Below are positions 22,728-31,080 of a stretch of DNA of 41,888 bases, one piece after another. Under the pieces are notes generated by a model. It was not told the DNA's origin. It did no database searches and saw only the letters and a list, made by a program, of their open reading frames with translations. This stretch comes from Lachnospiraceae bacterium (GTDB lineage Bacteria > Bacillota > Clostridia > Lachnospirales > Lachnospiraceae): positions 1-41,888 of the forward strand of contig JAILMH010000010.1 in the NCBI GenBank assembly GCA_024692715.1, given 5' to 3'. The translations under genes were made by a program, and so were the position numbers. How positions within the stretch are numbered: position 1 is the stretch's first letter; each line of letters begins with the position of its first letter.

Positions 22728-24359
22728 ATGTTTAAGCCAAACGGAGCAAAAAGGGATAAAAAAAATACAAGCTTACAGATAATCGTTATCAGAAGCTATA
22801 TCTTATTTGTTATAGTCGGGATAATTATTTTATTTAATGTGTATAAGATGGCGTCAAATATAGCTTATCAGAGCTATAATCCGCCGGAGCTTTCTGAATT
22901 TGTGGAGAGGATCTCAAAAACAAATGAAAGTGATTATCACAGACTTCCCGTCAAGAAATATATGGGAGGCAAGGGTTTTGTGGAAATCCTTGACAATGAC
23001 GGAAAGCTGATATACACAAGTGACAATTCGAGGTCGGAAGATTATACCCATGATATGCTTTCTCTTATACCGGACATTCAGTTGGGCACAAGTTATTACA
23101 TTGATGCGATATATAATGAGGATGGTCAGCTTGGATATTATCTCATAAAATATGCGACGTTTAAGGATGAAGAAAATGCAGGGGAATTTATGCAGCCGTC
23201 GGGTATTGCTGTTCTCGACAATGAAAGAAATGTGGTCTACAGCACGGGAGTTGATCTGGAAAAGAAACGCCTTACAATGGATGAGGTGTCATTTTTATTT
23301 AATTCCGGTTCTGATGTTCTGGTGCTTCAAAAGATGCAGTTTACGGCGCTGAATGGCTCAAAGCGTTACTGCATAGCTCACGTTGATTACGATACGTGGT
23401 ATAACAACAGTCATGGGATACAGGTGATACTTACATTCTTTGCAGTGGCAGCGGTGATTCTTTTTGCGCTCACTTCATTCTTTACTTTTATCGTAATGAA
23501 GCATGTGACAAAACCTATGAAGGTCCTTAAGGAAGCAATGAACAGGATGAGCAGCCCTGATGCTTCAGAGCGCATATCGGCTTATGACGGACCTACGGAG
23601 TTTAAGGAGATCATAGAATCTTTTAATGACATGTCGGAGAGACTTGCCAAAAGTGAGAAGCACAGACTCCAGATGGAAGAGGATAGAAGAAATATGCTCA
23701 TGGATATTTCGCATGATCTGAGAACTCCTATAACTGTGATAGAAGGTTATGCGAGAGCTGTAAATGACGGAGTCATTAAGTCTGATGAAGCAAAGCAGTA
23801 TCTAAATACTATTGTCAGAAAATCTGAAATGCTTTCAGAGCTTATAAATCAGTTCTATGAATACAGCAGGATCGAGCATCCTCAGTATGACCTTACGATG
23901 GAGGAGGGGGATCTCTGTGAGTATTTAAGAGAGTATCTTGCTGAAAAATATGAAGAGCTTGACCTTCTCGGATATGAGCTTGTTACAGATATTCCGGATG
24001 AAGTTATAACAGCTTCCTTTGACAGGATGCAGCTTAAGAGGGTCTTTGAAAATATAATAAGTAATACGGCCAGACATAATCCGGAGGGAATTGAGATATA
24101 TGCAGGAGTGAAAACTGACGGATTTTCATGTATAATACAGCTTGGCGATAACGGTGTAGGAATACCGGAGGATATGAGAGAGCGAATATTTGATCCATTC
24201 GTTGTAGGGGAGAAAGCCCGTACAAGCGGTAAAGGAAGCGGACTCGGCATGGCAATAGCCAAGCGTATAGTAGAAGCGCATGGTGGAACGATAACCCTCG
24301 GCGGTTCAGAGAATGAATACTGGCATACCATGTATGAGATCGTAATTCCGGTAAAGTGA
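22728..24359 (+). CDS. HisKA-type sensor histidine kinase
   Basis: A 543-residue kinase with a membrane helix (about 22-45), an extracytoplasmic sensor region of about 190 residues rich in aromatic and charged residues, a second helix (about 237-260), a HAMP linker (KPMKVLKEAMNRM), the HisKA box MDISHDLRTPITVIEGY and the ATPase domain with NIISNTARHNPEG, DNGVGIPEDMRERIFDPF and GSGLGMAIAKRIVEAHGG. Partner of the OmpR regulator. The ribosome site is poor, so translation may depend on coupling to the upstream gene. The sensor domain resembles no family I can name. Confidence 0.92.
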   Translation: MFKPNGAKRDKKNTSLQIIVIRSYILFVIVGIIILFNVYKMASNIAYQSYNPPELSEFVERISKTNESDYHRLPVKKYMGGKGFVEILDNDGKLIYTSDNSRSEDYTHDMLSLIPDIQLGTSYYIDAIYNEDGQLGYYLIKYATFKDEENAGEFMQPSGIAVLDNERNVVYSTGVDLEKKRLTMDEVSFLFNSGSDVLVLQKMQFTALNGSKRYCIAHVDYDTWYNNSHGIQVILTFFAVAAVILFALTSFFTFIVMKHVTKPMKVLKEAMNRMSSPDASERISAYDGPTEFKEIIESFNDMSERLAKSEKHRLQMEEDRRNMLMDISHDLRTPITVIEGYARAVNDGVIKSDEAKQYLNTIVRKSEMLSELINQFYEYSRIEHPQYDLTMEEGDLCEYLREYLAEKYEELDLLGYELVTDIPDEVITASFDRMQLKRVFENIISNTARHNPEGIEIYAGVKTDGFSCIIQLGDNGVGIPEDMRERIFDPFVVGEKARTSGKGSGLGMAIAKRIVEAHGGTITLGGSENEYWHTMYEIVIPVK

Positions 24360-24478
24360 TGAGTTTATAAAAATTTATTATTTTATAAGCCGGATGTATT
24401 GAATAAAAGCCTTTTTGCAGTCATCTTTTATGAGATACTTTAAGTAGCTTGGAAGTTCTTATGAGGTGGAGGTTTTAT

Positions 24479-24754
24479 ATGCAAAAAGCTATGGATTTTG
24501 ATCTTTGGCTGGACTGGTTTATCGTTGATAATAAATTGAACATACAGGAGGTACTCCTGGAGGAGATCATTGACGGTCAGCCTTATAAGGTCAAAATGGT
24601 CGATTTTCTTAATAAAATAAGAAAAATGAATTTTTTGACGCAGCAGAAGGTCAAGGATGATATGTGTAAAGCACTGTATTCCGGCGGCAAGGTTAGCAAA
24701 GCATTAAAGGATGACTGCAGAGAGCTGATATCTTCAGGAAAGTTACTGCTTTGA
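24479..24754 (+). CDS. Small protein of unknown function heading the cobT operon (91 aa)
   Basis: A 91-residue helical, Lys- and Leu-rich soluble protein with an aromatic N-terminus (DFDLWLDWF) and two charged helices (VDFLNKIRKMNF, QQKVKDDMCKALYSGGKV). No signal or membrane segment. The start at 24479 is set by GGAGG six bases upstream; in-frame TTG and ATG codons further upstream have worse sites. Its stop overlaps the cobT start by four bases (TTGA), so it is translationally coupled to nucleotide-loop assembly genes. I do not recognise a family. It could be a regulatory or accessory protein; no enzyme motif supports a specific role. Confidence 0.65.
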   Translation: MQKAMDFDLWLDWFIVDNKLNIQEVLLEEIIDGQPYKVKMVDFLNKIRKMNFLTQQKVKDDMCKALYSGGKVSKALKDDCRELISSGKLLL

Positions 24755-25794
24755 TTAAAATTAATGAACCTTCAAAAGAAATCTATAAAAAGGCAAAGAT
24801 GAGATGGGACAGCATCGCGAAGCCTCTGGACGGAATGGGGCACTTTGAGGAGCTGATCTCACGGATCGCGGCTATTCAGAATACGACAGAGGTCGCGATC
24901 GATAAAAAATGTGTACTTATAATGTGTGCAGATAATGGTATCGTCGCTGAGAACATCAGTCAGTCAGGACAGGAAGTGACTGCGATCTGTGCAAAGAAAA
25001 TGGCTGAAGGAGAGACTTCAGTCTGCAGAATGGCGCAGAAAGTCGGTGCAGATATCGTACCGGTAGATATCGGGATAGTCTCAGAGGTGAATTTCGACGG
25101 TGTCCTTCAAAGAAATGTCCGTCGCGGTACAAGGGACTTTCTGATAGAGCCTGCAATGACAGAAGCTGAATGCAGGCAGGCAATCGAGACGGGCATCGGA
25201 CTTGTCAGAGAATATGCGGATAAAGGTTATAATATAATCGCCACCGGAGAGATGGGCATCGGTAATACAACGACGAGCAGTGCCGTGACGGCTGCGCTCA
25301 CGGGACTCAAGGTCAGTGAGGTTACAGGCCGCGGTGCAGGGCTTGATGACGAAAGACTTAAAAATAAGATAAATGTCATAGAAAAAGCGATTGAGAAATA
25401 TGATCTTAAGAATGCAGATGTAATGACGGTTCTCAGATGCGTTGGGGGCCTTGATATAGCGGCACTTACAGGAGTCTGTATAGGCGGAGCCCTGGCGGGA
25501 GTTCCGATTGTTCTCGATGGTATAATTTCGGATGTGGCGGCTCTCGCAGCAGAAAGGATAGCCCCCGGGGTTAAGAACTATGTTATCCCATCGCACATAG
25601 GTAAGGAGCCGGCTGCCATACATCTTAATAAACTGCTTGGACTGGAGCCTGTGATCCATGGAAATATGGCACTTGGAGAAGGAACAGGGGCTGTTATGAT
25701 GATGGGAATGCTAGATGTGGCTATGACAGTATATGATAGCTGTGAGCTTTTTGGAGACATAGCTGTTCAACAATATGAGAGGTTTAAGAAATGA
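24751..25794 (+). CDS. cobT: Nicotinate-nucleotide--dimethylbenzimidazole phosphoribosyltransferase
   Basis: Activates the lower-ligand base by phosphoribosyl transfer from nicotinate mononucleotide, forming the alpha-ribazole phosphate used in cobamide assembly. Signatures: ADNGIVAENISQSGQEVTA, MGIGNTTTSSAVTAALTG, VTGRGAGLDD and GEGTGA, whose Glu (about 310) is the catalytic base. Length 347 is normal. It starts at TTG, with AGGAAAG as ribosome site within the previous gene, and ends with an ATGA overlap into cobU. The window has no dimethylbenzimidazole synthesis gene, so the native lower ligand may be another base or be imported. Confidence 0.95.
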   Translation: MIKINEPSKEIYKKAKMRWDSIAKPLDGMGHFEELISRIAAIQNTTEVAIDKKCVLIMCADNGIVAENISQSGQEVTAICAKKMAEGETSVCRMAQKVGADIVPVDIGIVSEVNFDGVLQRNVRRGTRDFLIEPAMTEAECRQAIETGIGLVREYADKGYNIIATGEMGIGNTTTSSAVTAALTGLKVSEVTGRGAGLDDERLKNKINVIEKAIEKYDLKNADVMTVLRCVGGLDIAALTGVCIGGALAGVPIVLDGIISDVAALAAERIAPGVKNYVIPSHIGKEPAAIHLNKLLGLEPVIHGNMALGEGTGAVMMMGMLDVAMTVYDSCELFGDIAVQQYERFKK

Positions 25795-26318
25795 TCGTTC
25801 TGGTTATCGGCGGAAGCGGAAGCGGTAAATCAGAGTGGGCAGAAAAGCGTACGATAGAGCTTTCGGGTAATGACCGGAAGCTCTATTTTGCGACTATGCA
25901 AAACGATGGAGAAGAGGCAGTGAGCCGGATAGCGAGACACCGTGAAATGAGGAAAGATAAAGGGTTTCAGACAGTTGAAGTGCCCTTTGGTCTAAAGGCT
26001 CAATTGAAATCCGTCGGTGACTCTGATACCATATTGCTTGAGGATCTTTCAAATCTTGCGGCTAATTTAAGATTTTGGAAGAATATGACAGAAGAGGAAG
26101 TAAACAGGAAAATAACAGAAGAAATTTCTGCGGCAGCGAAATGCTCGGGGAATCTGGTCATAGTGTCAAATGACATTTTTAGAGACGGCACAGAGTATGA
26201 TGCTGAAACAGCGAGATACATATCGCTGCTTGGAAGGCTCAATATAGAGCTTGTCGGACTGGCGAACGAGGTTGTCGAAATAGTTGCAGGAATACCTGTT
26301 TTTTATAAAAAATCATGA
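25791..26318 (+). CDS. cobU: Adenosylcobinamide kinase / phosphate guanylyltransferase
   Basis: Phosphorylates adenosylcobinamide and transfers GMP to form GDP-cobinamide. P-loop GGSGSGKS at the N-terminus; RIARHREMR supplies the guanylated His region; LLEDLSNLAANLRFW and SNDIFRDGTEYD match the clostridial variant of the core. Length 175 is normal. It overlaps cobT and cobS by four bases each (ATGA). A second, shorter CobU-like gene follows two genes later. Confidence 0.93.
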   Translation: MIVLVIGGSGSGKSEWAEKRTIELSGNDRKLYFATMQNDGEEAVSRIARHREMRKDKGFQTVEVPFGLKAQLKSVGDSDTILLEDLSNLAANLRFWKNMTEEEVNRKITEEISAAAKCSGNLVIVSNDIFRDGTEYDAETARYISLLGRLNIELVGLANEVVEIVAGIPVFYKKS

Positions 26319-27079
26319 ATATATTAAAATCATTTTGCATTGCGCTGGCGATGTATTCCAGGATACCAGTGCCGATATTTGACTGGACTGAGGAAAATAT
26401 GAAATATGCTATAAGCTTTTTTCCATTTGTCGGTGTCATTATCATGGGGCTTTCTGTTCTCTGGTATTGGTTTGCGTCGGGGAGAGCAGAGGAAATAGTC
26501 ATTGCACTTGTTGGGATCGCGATCTCGTGTGTGATATCCGGTGGGATACATCTCGATGGCTACATGGATACTTCAGATGCTCTGAGTTCCCATTTGGAGA
26601 GAGAAAAAAAGCTCGAAATCTTAAAAGACCCTCATATCGGGGCATTTTCAGTTATTAGTATAATTACATATATGCTTGTGTTTGCCGGTGCATATACAGC
26701 GGCGGCAGCAAGTAGAACCGACATGATATTCTTGAGCTCGGGCTTTGTGCTTTCAAGGATTCTTTCGGGGCTGGCTGTAGTTTTATTTAAGAATGCAAAG
26801 AGGGATGGACTCTTATATACATTTGCAGACAGAAGCCATAAAAATGCTGTCAGGGTATCACTTGCAGCAGAGCTTATAATATATGCAGCTGTAATGGCTT
26901 TTTTTGGTGTATATGAAATGATCGCCATAACTGCATTGAATCTTGTTCTTTGGGGATATTATTATTTTAAGACAAAGAAGGAATTTGGCGGAATAACAGG
27001 AGATACCTGCGGGTGGTTTTCAAGCCTTTCAGAGCTTCTGACTGCGGTAATTGCCGGAGTATTCTGCATGATGAGGTAA
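26315..27079 (+). CDS. cobS: Adenosylcobinamide-GDP ribazoletransferase (cobalamin synthase)
   Basis: Integral membrane enzyme joining GDP-cobinamide with alpha-ribazole (phosphate). Signatures: CIALAMYSRIPVPIFDW at the N-terminus, GGIHLDGYMDTSDALSS with the metal-binding Asp residues, HIGAFSVISI, and GGITGDTCGW near the end; about six membrane helices. Length 254 is normal. ATGA overlap with cobU; the next gene follows after two bases. Confidence 0.94.
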   Translation: MNILKSFCIALAMYSRIPVPIFDWTEENMKYAISFFPFVGVIIMGLSVLWYWFASGRAEEIVIALVGIAISCVISGGIHLDGYMDTSDALSSHLEREKKLEILKDPHIGAFSVISIITYMLVFAGAYTAAAASRTDMIFLSSGFVLSRILSGLAVVLFKNAKRDGLLYTFADRSHKNAVRVSLAAELIIYAAVMAFFGVYEMIAITALNLVLWGYYYFKTKKEFGGITGDTCGWFSSLSELLTAVIAGVFCMMR

Positions 27080-27081
27080 AT

Positions 27082-27408
27082 ATGATCTTGATCTTAGGCG
27101 GCTTTGCGCAGGGAAAAACAGAATATGCAAAAAAGAAATATCCTGAAAGGCACATTGTGGATGACTATGCACAGAGTTTCAGGAAATGGCTTTCAGATGG
27201 AACTGATCCTGAAAGAGAAATTGCAGAAATATTGAGAAAGGAGCCGGAGTGTGTGATCATTTCAGATGAAGTTAGCTCCGGAGTCATACCTATGGATAAA
27301 TTTGAACGGGAATACAGGGAACGTCTTGGACGTAGCCTTGTGAAGCTTGCAGCAGAGGCAGAGCATGTAGAACGCATATTTGCGGGAATAGGCGTGGCGC
27401 TGAAATGA
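27082..27408 (+). CDS. Short second CobU-like protein (108 aa)
   Basis: A CobU-family protein that keeps the P-loop (GGFAQGKT, residues 5-12) and the C-terminal signature SDEVSSGVIPMDKFEREYR with LGRSLVKLAAEAEHV and FAGIGVALK, but lacks the middle section of about 60 residues that holds the guanylated His region (RHR) and the central acidic core. Start set at MILILGG, two bases after cobS. It may be a kinase without guanylyltransferase activity, or a regulatory relative of the full CobU encoded two genes upstream. It is co-transcribed and overlaps cbiB by four bases. Short CobU forms are, as far as I recall, met in other clostridia. Confidence 0.85.
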   Translation: MILILGGFAQGKTEYAKKKYPERHIVDDYAQSFRKWLSDGTDPEREIAEILRKEPECVIISDEVSSGVIPMDKFEREYRERLGRSLVKLAAEAEHVERIFAGIGVALK

Positions 27409-28379
27409 TAGTTTGTCATCTGATTTCGTTTGTTTTGGGGTTTGCACTTGATCTTTTGTTTGGAGATCCGAGGATACCGTTTCATCCGATAATACTGATA
27501 GGAAAGCTCATCAGTTTACTTGAAAAGCTTTTTTATCCCCGTAAAAGAAACAGTAGAGTCGAATTTATGGCGGGAATTGTACTTGAGATTTTTGTGATCG
27601 CAGTCACGGCGGCAGTTGTAACAGCTGTATTATACTATCTTTATAGGATGTCAGACGGAGCAGGAATTTTGGCAGAAGCGATTCTTACCTGGTTTGCTCT
27701 TGCAATGAAAAGCCTTAAGAAAGAAAGTATGAAGGTCTGGAAAGCTCTTAATGAGGGTGATGTCGATAAGGCAAGAAAGGCTGTTTCGATGATAGTCGGA
27801 AGAGATACTGAGGCTCTTGGCGCTGAGGGTATCACTAAAGCCGCGGTGGAAACTGTTGCGGAAAATGCTTCTGACGGAGTTATAGCTCCGCTTATATTTC
27901 TTGCGCTCGCCGGACCTGTCGGTGGATACATATACAAGGCAGTAAATACGATGGATTCGATGATCGGCTATAAAAATGACAGATATATGTATTTTGGCAG
28001 AGCAGCGGCGAAGACTGATGATGTGCTGAATTATCTTCCGTCAAGGATCACAGCGCTTCTAATGATTGCTGTCAGTATGTTTGCGGATGAGGCACTTGAC
28101 TGGAAAAATGCCTATAAGATATGGAAACGTGACAGAAGAAATCATGCAAGCCCTAATTCGGCGCAGGGTGAGGCTGTAATGGCAGGTGCGCTTGGGGTTC
28201 AGCTTGCAGGTGATGCAAAATATTTTGGCAAGATCGTAAAAAAGCCTACGATAGGAGATGCGTTAAGAACGGTGGAGGCAGAAGACATAGCAAGGGCTAA
28301 CAGGCTCATGGTATCTGCGTCAGTACTTGCGGAACTCATTTGCATCCTTGGAATTTTATTAGTTATTATGGTGATATAA
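27405..28379 (+). CDS. cbiB: Adenosylcobinamide-phosphate synthase
   Basis: Membrane protein attaching aminopropanol phosphate to adenosylcobyric acid. Signatures: FALDLLFGDPRIPFHPI at the N-terminus, SMIVGRDTEAL, TVAENASDGVIAPL, AVNTMDSMIGYKNDRY, FGRAAAKTDDVLNYLPSR, and HASPNSAQGEAVMAGALGV. Length 324 is normal, with about five helices. It overlaps the previous gene by ATGA and its stop shares one base with the cobD start. Confidence 0.95.
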   Translation: MIVCHLISFVLGFALDLLFGDPRIPFHPIILIGKLISLLEKLFYPRKRNSRVEFMAGIVLEIFVIAVTAAVVTAVLYYLYRMSDGAGILAEAILTWFALAMKSLKKESMKVWKALNEGDVDKARKAVSMIVGRDTEALGAEGITKAAVETVAENASDGVIAPLIFLALAGPVGGYIYKAVNTMDSMIGYKNDRYMYFGRAAAKTDDVLNYLPSRITALLMIAVSMFADEALDWKNAYKIWKRDRRNHASPNSAQGEAVMAGALGVQLAGDAKYFGKIVKKPTIGDALRTVEAEDIARANRLMVSASVLAELICILGILLVIMVI

Positions 28380-29404
28380 TGCACGGCGGAGATATATACA
28401 GAAACGATATAAAATACGATTTTTCGGTGAATATCAATCCGCTCGGCTGCCCGGAAAAGCTTAAAGAAGCAATGATAAAGGCGGTTGAGAGGGTTGAGGA
28501 GTATCCGGATATACGTTATGAAAGGCTTAAAAATGCCATTGCCGGAAAATACAGTACGGATGTGGAAAATGTACTTGTGGGAAATGGTGCATCAGAGCTT
28601 TTTATGGCAGTGCTTGAGGCGGTAAGACCCGGAAAAGTGCTGCTCACAGCGCCTTCATTCAGTGGTTATGAATATGCAGCTAATGCAGTTGGAGCTGAGG
28701 TAAAAAGATATTTTCTAAAAGATAAGCTGAATTTCAGGCTTGATGAAGACTTTTCAGAAAGCATCACAGATGATGTGGACTGTGTGATACTGGCAATTCC
28801 CAATAATCCCACCGGTGATATCGCAGATACTGGTTTAATAGAGAAAATTGCCGATACGGGAAAGCTTCTGATACTGGACGAGTGTTTTATATCCCTTACG
28901 GAAAAGAGTGAAAACAGTTTTATTTTTAGACTCAGGAATTATAATAATGTTATAGTTGTGAGATCTTTCACGAAGAGTTTTGCAATACCGGGAGTAAGGC
29001 TCGGCTATGCAGTGTGTGGTGATGAAGTGCTTGCCCGGAGGATAGGCGGCTGCCTTCCTGAGTGGAATTTATCGGTGCTGGCGGAGGAAGCCGGTCTTGA
29101 GGCTTTGGCTGACGAGGGATTTCTTAAAGACAGCAGAAAGATCATAGCAGCGGAGAGAGAATTTCTTTCTTTTGAGTTATCGGAGCTTGGGTTCAGAGTC
29201 ATTCCTTCAGAGGCTGATTATATACTTTTTTATGAAAAAAGTAATACGGGCTTAAAGGATAAACTTATCGAAAAAAAGATATTGATAAGAGACTGCAGTG
29301 ATTACTACGGGCTGGAAAATGGCTGGTACAGGATCGCAGTAAAAAAACACGAAGATAATATAGAGCTTATTAAGAGATTAAAGGAAATAAGATATGGAAC
29401 TTGA
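28379..29404 (+). CDS. cobD: L-threonine-O-3-phosphate decarboxylase
   Basis: PLP enzyme making (R)-1-amino-2-propanol O-phosphate, the linker used by CbiB encoded just upstream. Signatures: MHGGDIYR, FSVNINPLG, GNGASELF, IPNNPTGD, and SFTKSFAIPGVRLGYA whose Lys (about 199) binds PLP. At 341 residues it is near the usual 360. The ATG at 28379 overlaps the cbiB stop by one base and begins the family's normal N-terminus. Confidence 0.94.
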   Translation: MHGGDIYRNDIKYDFSVNINPLGCPEKLKEAMIKAVERVEEYPDIRYERLKNAIAGKYSTDVENVLVGNGASELFMAVLEAVRPGKVLLTAPSFSGYEYAANAVGAEVKRYFLKDKLNFRLDEDFSESITDDVDCVILAIPNNPTGDIADTGLIEKIADTGKLLILDECFISLTEKSENSFIFRLRNYNNVIVVRSFTKSFAIPGVRLGYAVCGDEVLARRIGGCLPEWNLSVLAEEAGLEALADEGFLKDSRKIIAAEREFLSFELSELGFRVIPSEADYILFYEKSNTGLKDKLIEKKILIRDCSDYYGLENGWYRIAVKKHEDNIELIKRLKEIRYGT

Positions 29405-30023
29405 ATATGTCCTTCCGGGAGATATCGAGAAGCGAAGCTTCGAGATAATTGACGCTGAGCTTAAAAATAACGGAATACATTTAGATGATAAAAATCGCCT
29501 TGTGATAATGCGCGCTATCCATACCAGTGCAGACCTTGAGTATGCAAGGACGCTAAGATTCAGCGAGGATGCTGTGGCAAAGGCACAGGAGCTTATAAAG
29601 AACGGCGCGGATATTGTGACGGATACGAATATGGCACTGTCGGGGATAAGTAAAAAAACTCTCGCCAGATACGGAGGAGAGGTACACTGCTTTATGGCTG
29701 ACCCGGAAGTGGCAGCCAAAGCTTCTGAGATGCAGGTCACAAGGGCCTATATAAGCATGAGAAAAGCGGCCGAGACAATTAAAAAGCCGGTCATATTTGC
29801 GATAGGAAATGCACCGACAGCTTTGGTGAGTCTTCATGAGATGATGGAGGAGGGCAGCTATCAGCCGGCCTTCGTCATAGGCGTTCCGGTGGGTTTTGTG
29901 AATGTTGTAGCGGCAAAAGAGCTTATTGTGAACGATAAGGTGGATTCTATAGTGAACATTGGAAGAAAGGGCGGCAGCAACATTGCAGCAGCCATAGTCA
30001 ATGCATTGTTATACACGATCTGA
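29394..30023 (+). CDS. cbiC: (Cobalt-)precorrin-8 methylmutase
   Basis: Moves the C11 methyl group to C12, giving (cobyrinic) hydrogenobyrinic acid. Signatures: IMRAIHTSADLEYA with the catalytic His at about residue 43, DIVTDTNMALSGISK, RAYISMRKA, VIFAIGNAPTAL and VIGVPVGFVNVVAAKE. Length 209 is normal. It overlaps cobD by 11 bases, AAGGAAA serving as ribosome site. Confidence 0.95.
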   Translation: MELEYVLPGDIEKRSFEIIDAELKNNGIHLDDKNRLVIMRAIHTSADLEYARTLRFSEDAVAKAQELIKNGADIVTDTNMALSGISKKTLARYGGEVHCFMADPEVAAKASEMQVTRAYISMRKAAETIKKPVIFAIGNAPTALVSLHEMMEEGSYQPAFVIGVPVGFVNVVAAKELIVNDKVDSIVNIGRKGGSNIAAAIVNALLYTI

Positions 30024-30039
30024 TCATTAAGAGGAAATC

Positions 30040-31080
30040 ATGGCGGATATCATCAGCTTTACAGGAAAAGGATTATTGCTGGCACTTAAGATAAAGCGTG
30101 TGCTGGGAGAAGAAGGACCTGTATATACGAAATTTTCAGAAATCGATAAAAGGGAATTGCCTGAAAGGGTGGTCTATGTCGAAGAAAAGCTTGGAGACTG
30201 GACCAATGAGCGGTTTGAAAATCATACACCTATAGTGTTTATAGGAGCGTGCGGGATCGCTGTAAGGACGATCGCACCGTATGTTAGAGATAAATTCAGC
30301 GATATTCCGGTGATAGTTCTCGATGAAAACGGAAAATTCTGTATCCCACTGCTTTCAGCACATATAGGTGGTGCAAAGAAACTTGCGGAAACAATAGCAG
30401 AAAAGATTGGGGCAGTGCCTGTGATAACGACTGCCACCGATGTGAATGATCTTTTTGCTGTAGATGTTTTTGCAGCTGAGAATGACCTTTTGATACTGAA
30501 TCGTGAAGGAGTAAAAAAGGTATCGTCAAAGATCCTGGCCGCCGGTGAGGTCACGATGAGGCTTGATGGCGGAAAAGTGAAAGGCAGGGTTCCTGATGAG
30601 GTAAAGATCACTAAAAAGAAAAAGGCAGATATCATCATATCGCCTAGAGAGCTTGAAGAGGGAAGCTGTCTTCTTCAGCTTGTGCCGAAGGCGGTATATG
30701 CAGGGATCGGCTGCAGGAAAGATAAGCCTGAGGCGGATATACGAAAGATGTTTTACGATGTTTTAGAGCAAAACGGAATAGAGAGAGGGGCTGTGGCCGG
30801 AGCGGCGACCATCGATATAAAAGAGCACGAGCCGGGCTTAAGACAGTTTGTAAGGGCGGAAGAGCTGAGCTTTCAGACTTTCCCGGCTGAAGTTCTGAAA
30901 GAAGTTCAGGGCGAATTCAGCGTTTCAGATTTTGTCTCTAAAACAGTCGGAGTTGATAATGTATGCGAACGTGCTGCGGCAGCGGCCTGTGGCAAAAACT
31001 ACAGGCTGCTTGTGCCTAAAAATGCCGGGAACGGAGTCACGGCGGCGTTTGCAGTTAAGGACTGGAGCGTGAGATTTTGA
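30040..31080 (+). CDS. cbiG: Cobalt-precorrin-5A hydrolase
   Basis: Opens the delta-lactone of cobalt-precorrin-5A, releasing acetaldehyde, the hallmark of the oxygen-independent pathway. Three parts are seen: N-terminal (FTGKGLLLALKIK, VFIGACGIAVRTIAP), central (LLSAHIGGAKKLAETIA, VITTATDVN) and C-terminal (GIGCRKDKPEADI, ATIDIKEHEPGLRQF, LLVPKNAGNGVTAAFAV). Length 346 is normal. AGAGGAAA precedes the ATG. Overlaps the next gene by TTGA. Confidence 0.94.
   Translation: MADIISFTGKGLLLALKIKRVLGEEGPVYTKFSEIDKRELPERVVYVEEKLGDWTNERFENHTPIVFIGACGIAVRTIAPYVRDKFSDIPVIVLDENGKFCIPLLSAHIGGAKKLAETIAEKIGAVPVITTATDVNDLFAVDVFAAENDLLILNREGVKKVSSKILAAGEVTMRLDGGKVKGRVPDEVKITKKKKADIIISPRELEEGSCLLQLVPKAVYAGIGCRKDKPEADIRKMFYDVLEQNGIERGAVAGAATIDIKEHEPGLRQFVRAEELSFQTFPAEVLKEVQGEFSVSDFVSKTVGVDNVCERAAAAACGKNYRLLVPKNAGNGVTAAFAVKDWSVRF

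Noticed and set aside
24365-24388. TTATAAAA/TTTTATAA inverted repeat after the HisKA kinase gene
   Set aside because: Wholly A/T with no T-run beyond the normal background; weak as terminator and no known operator.
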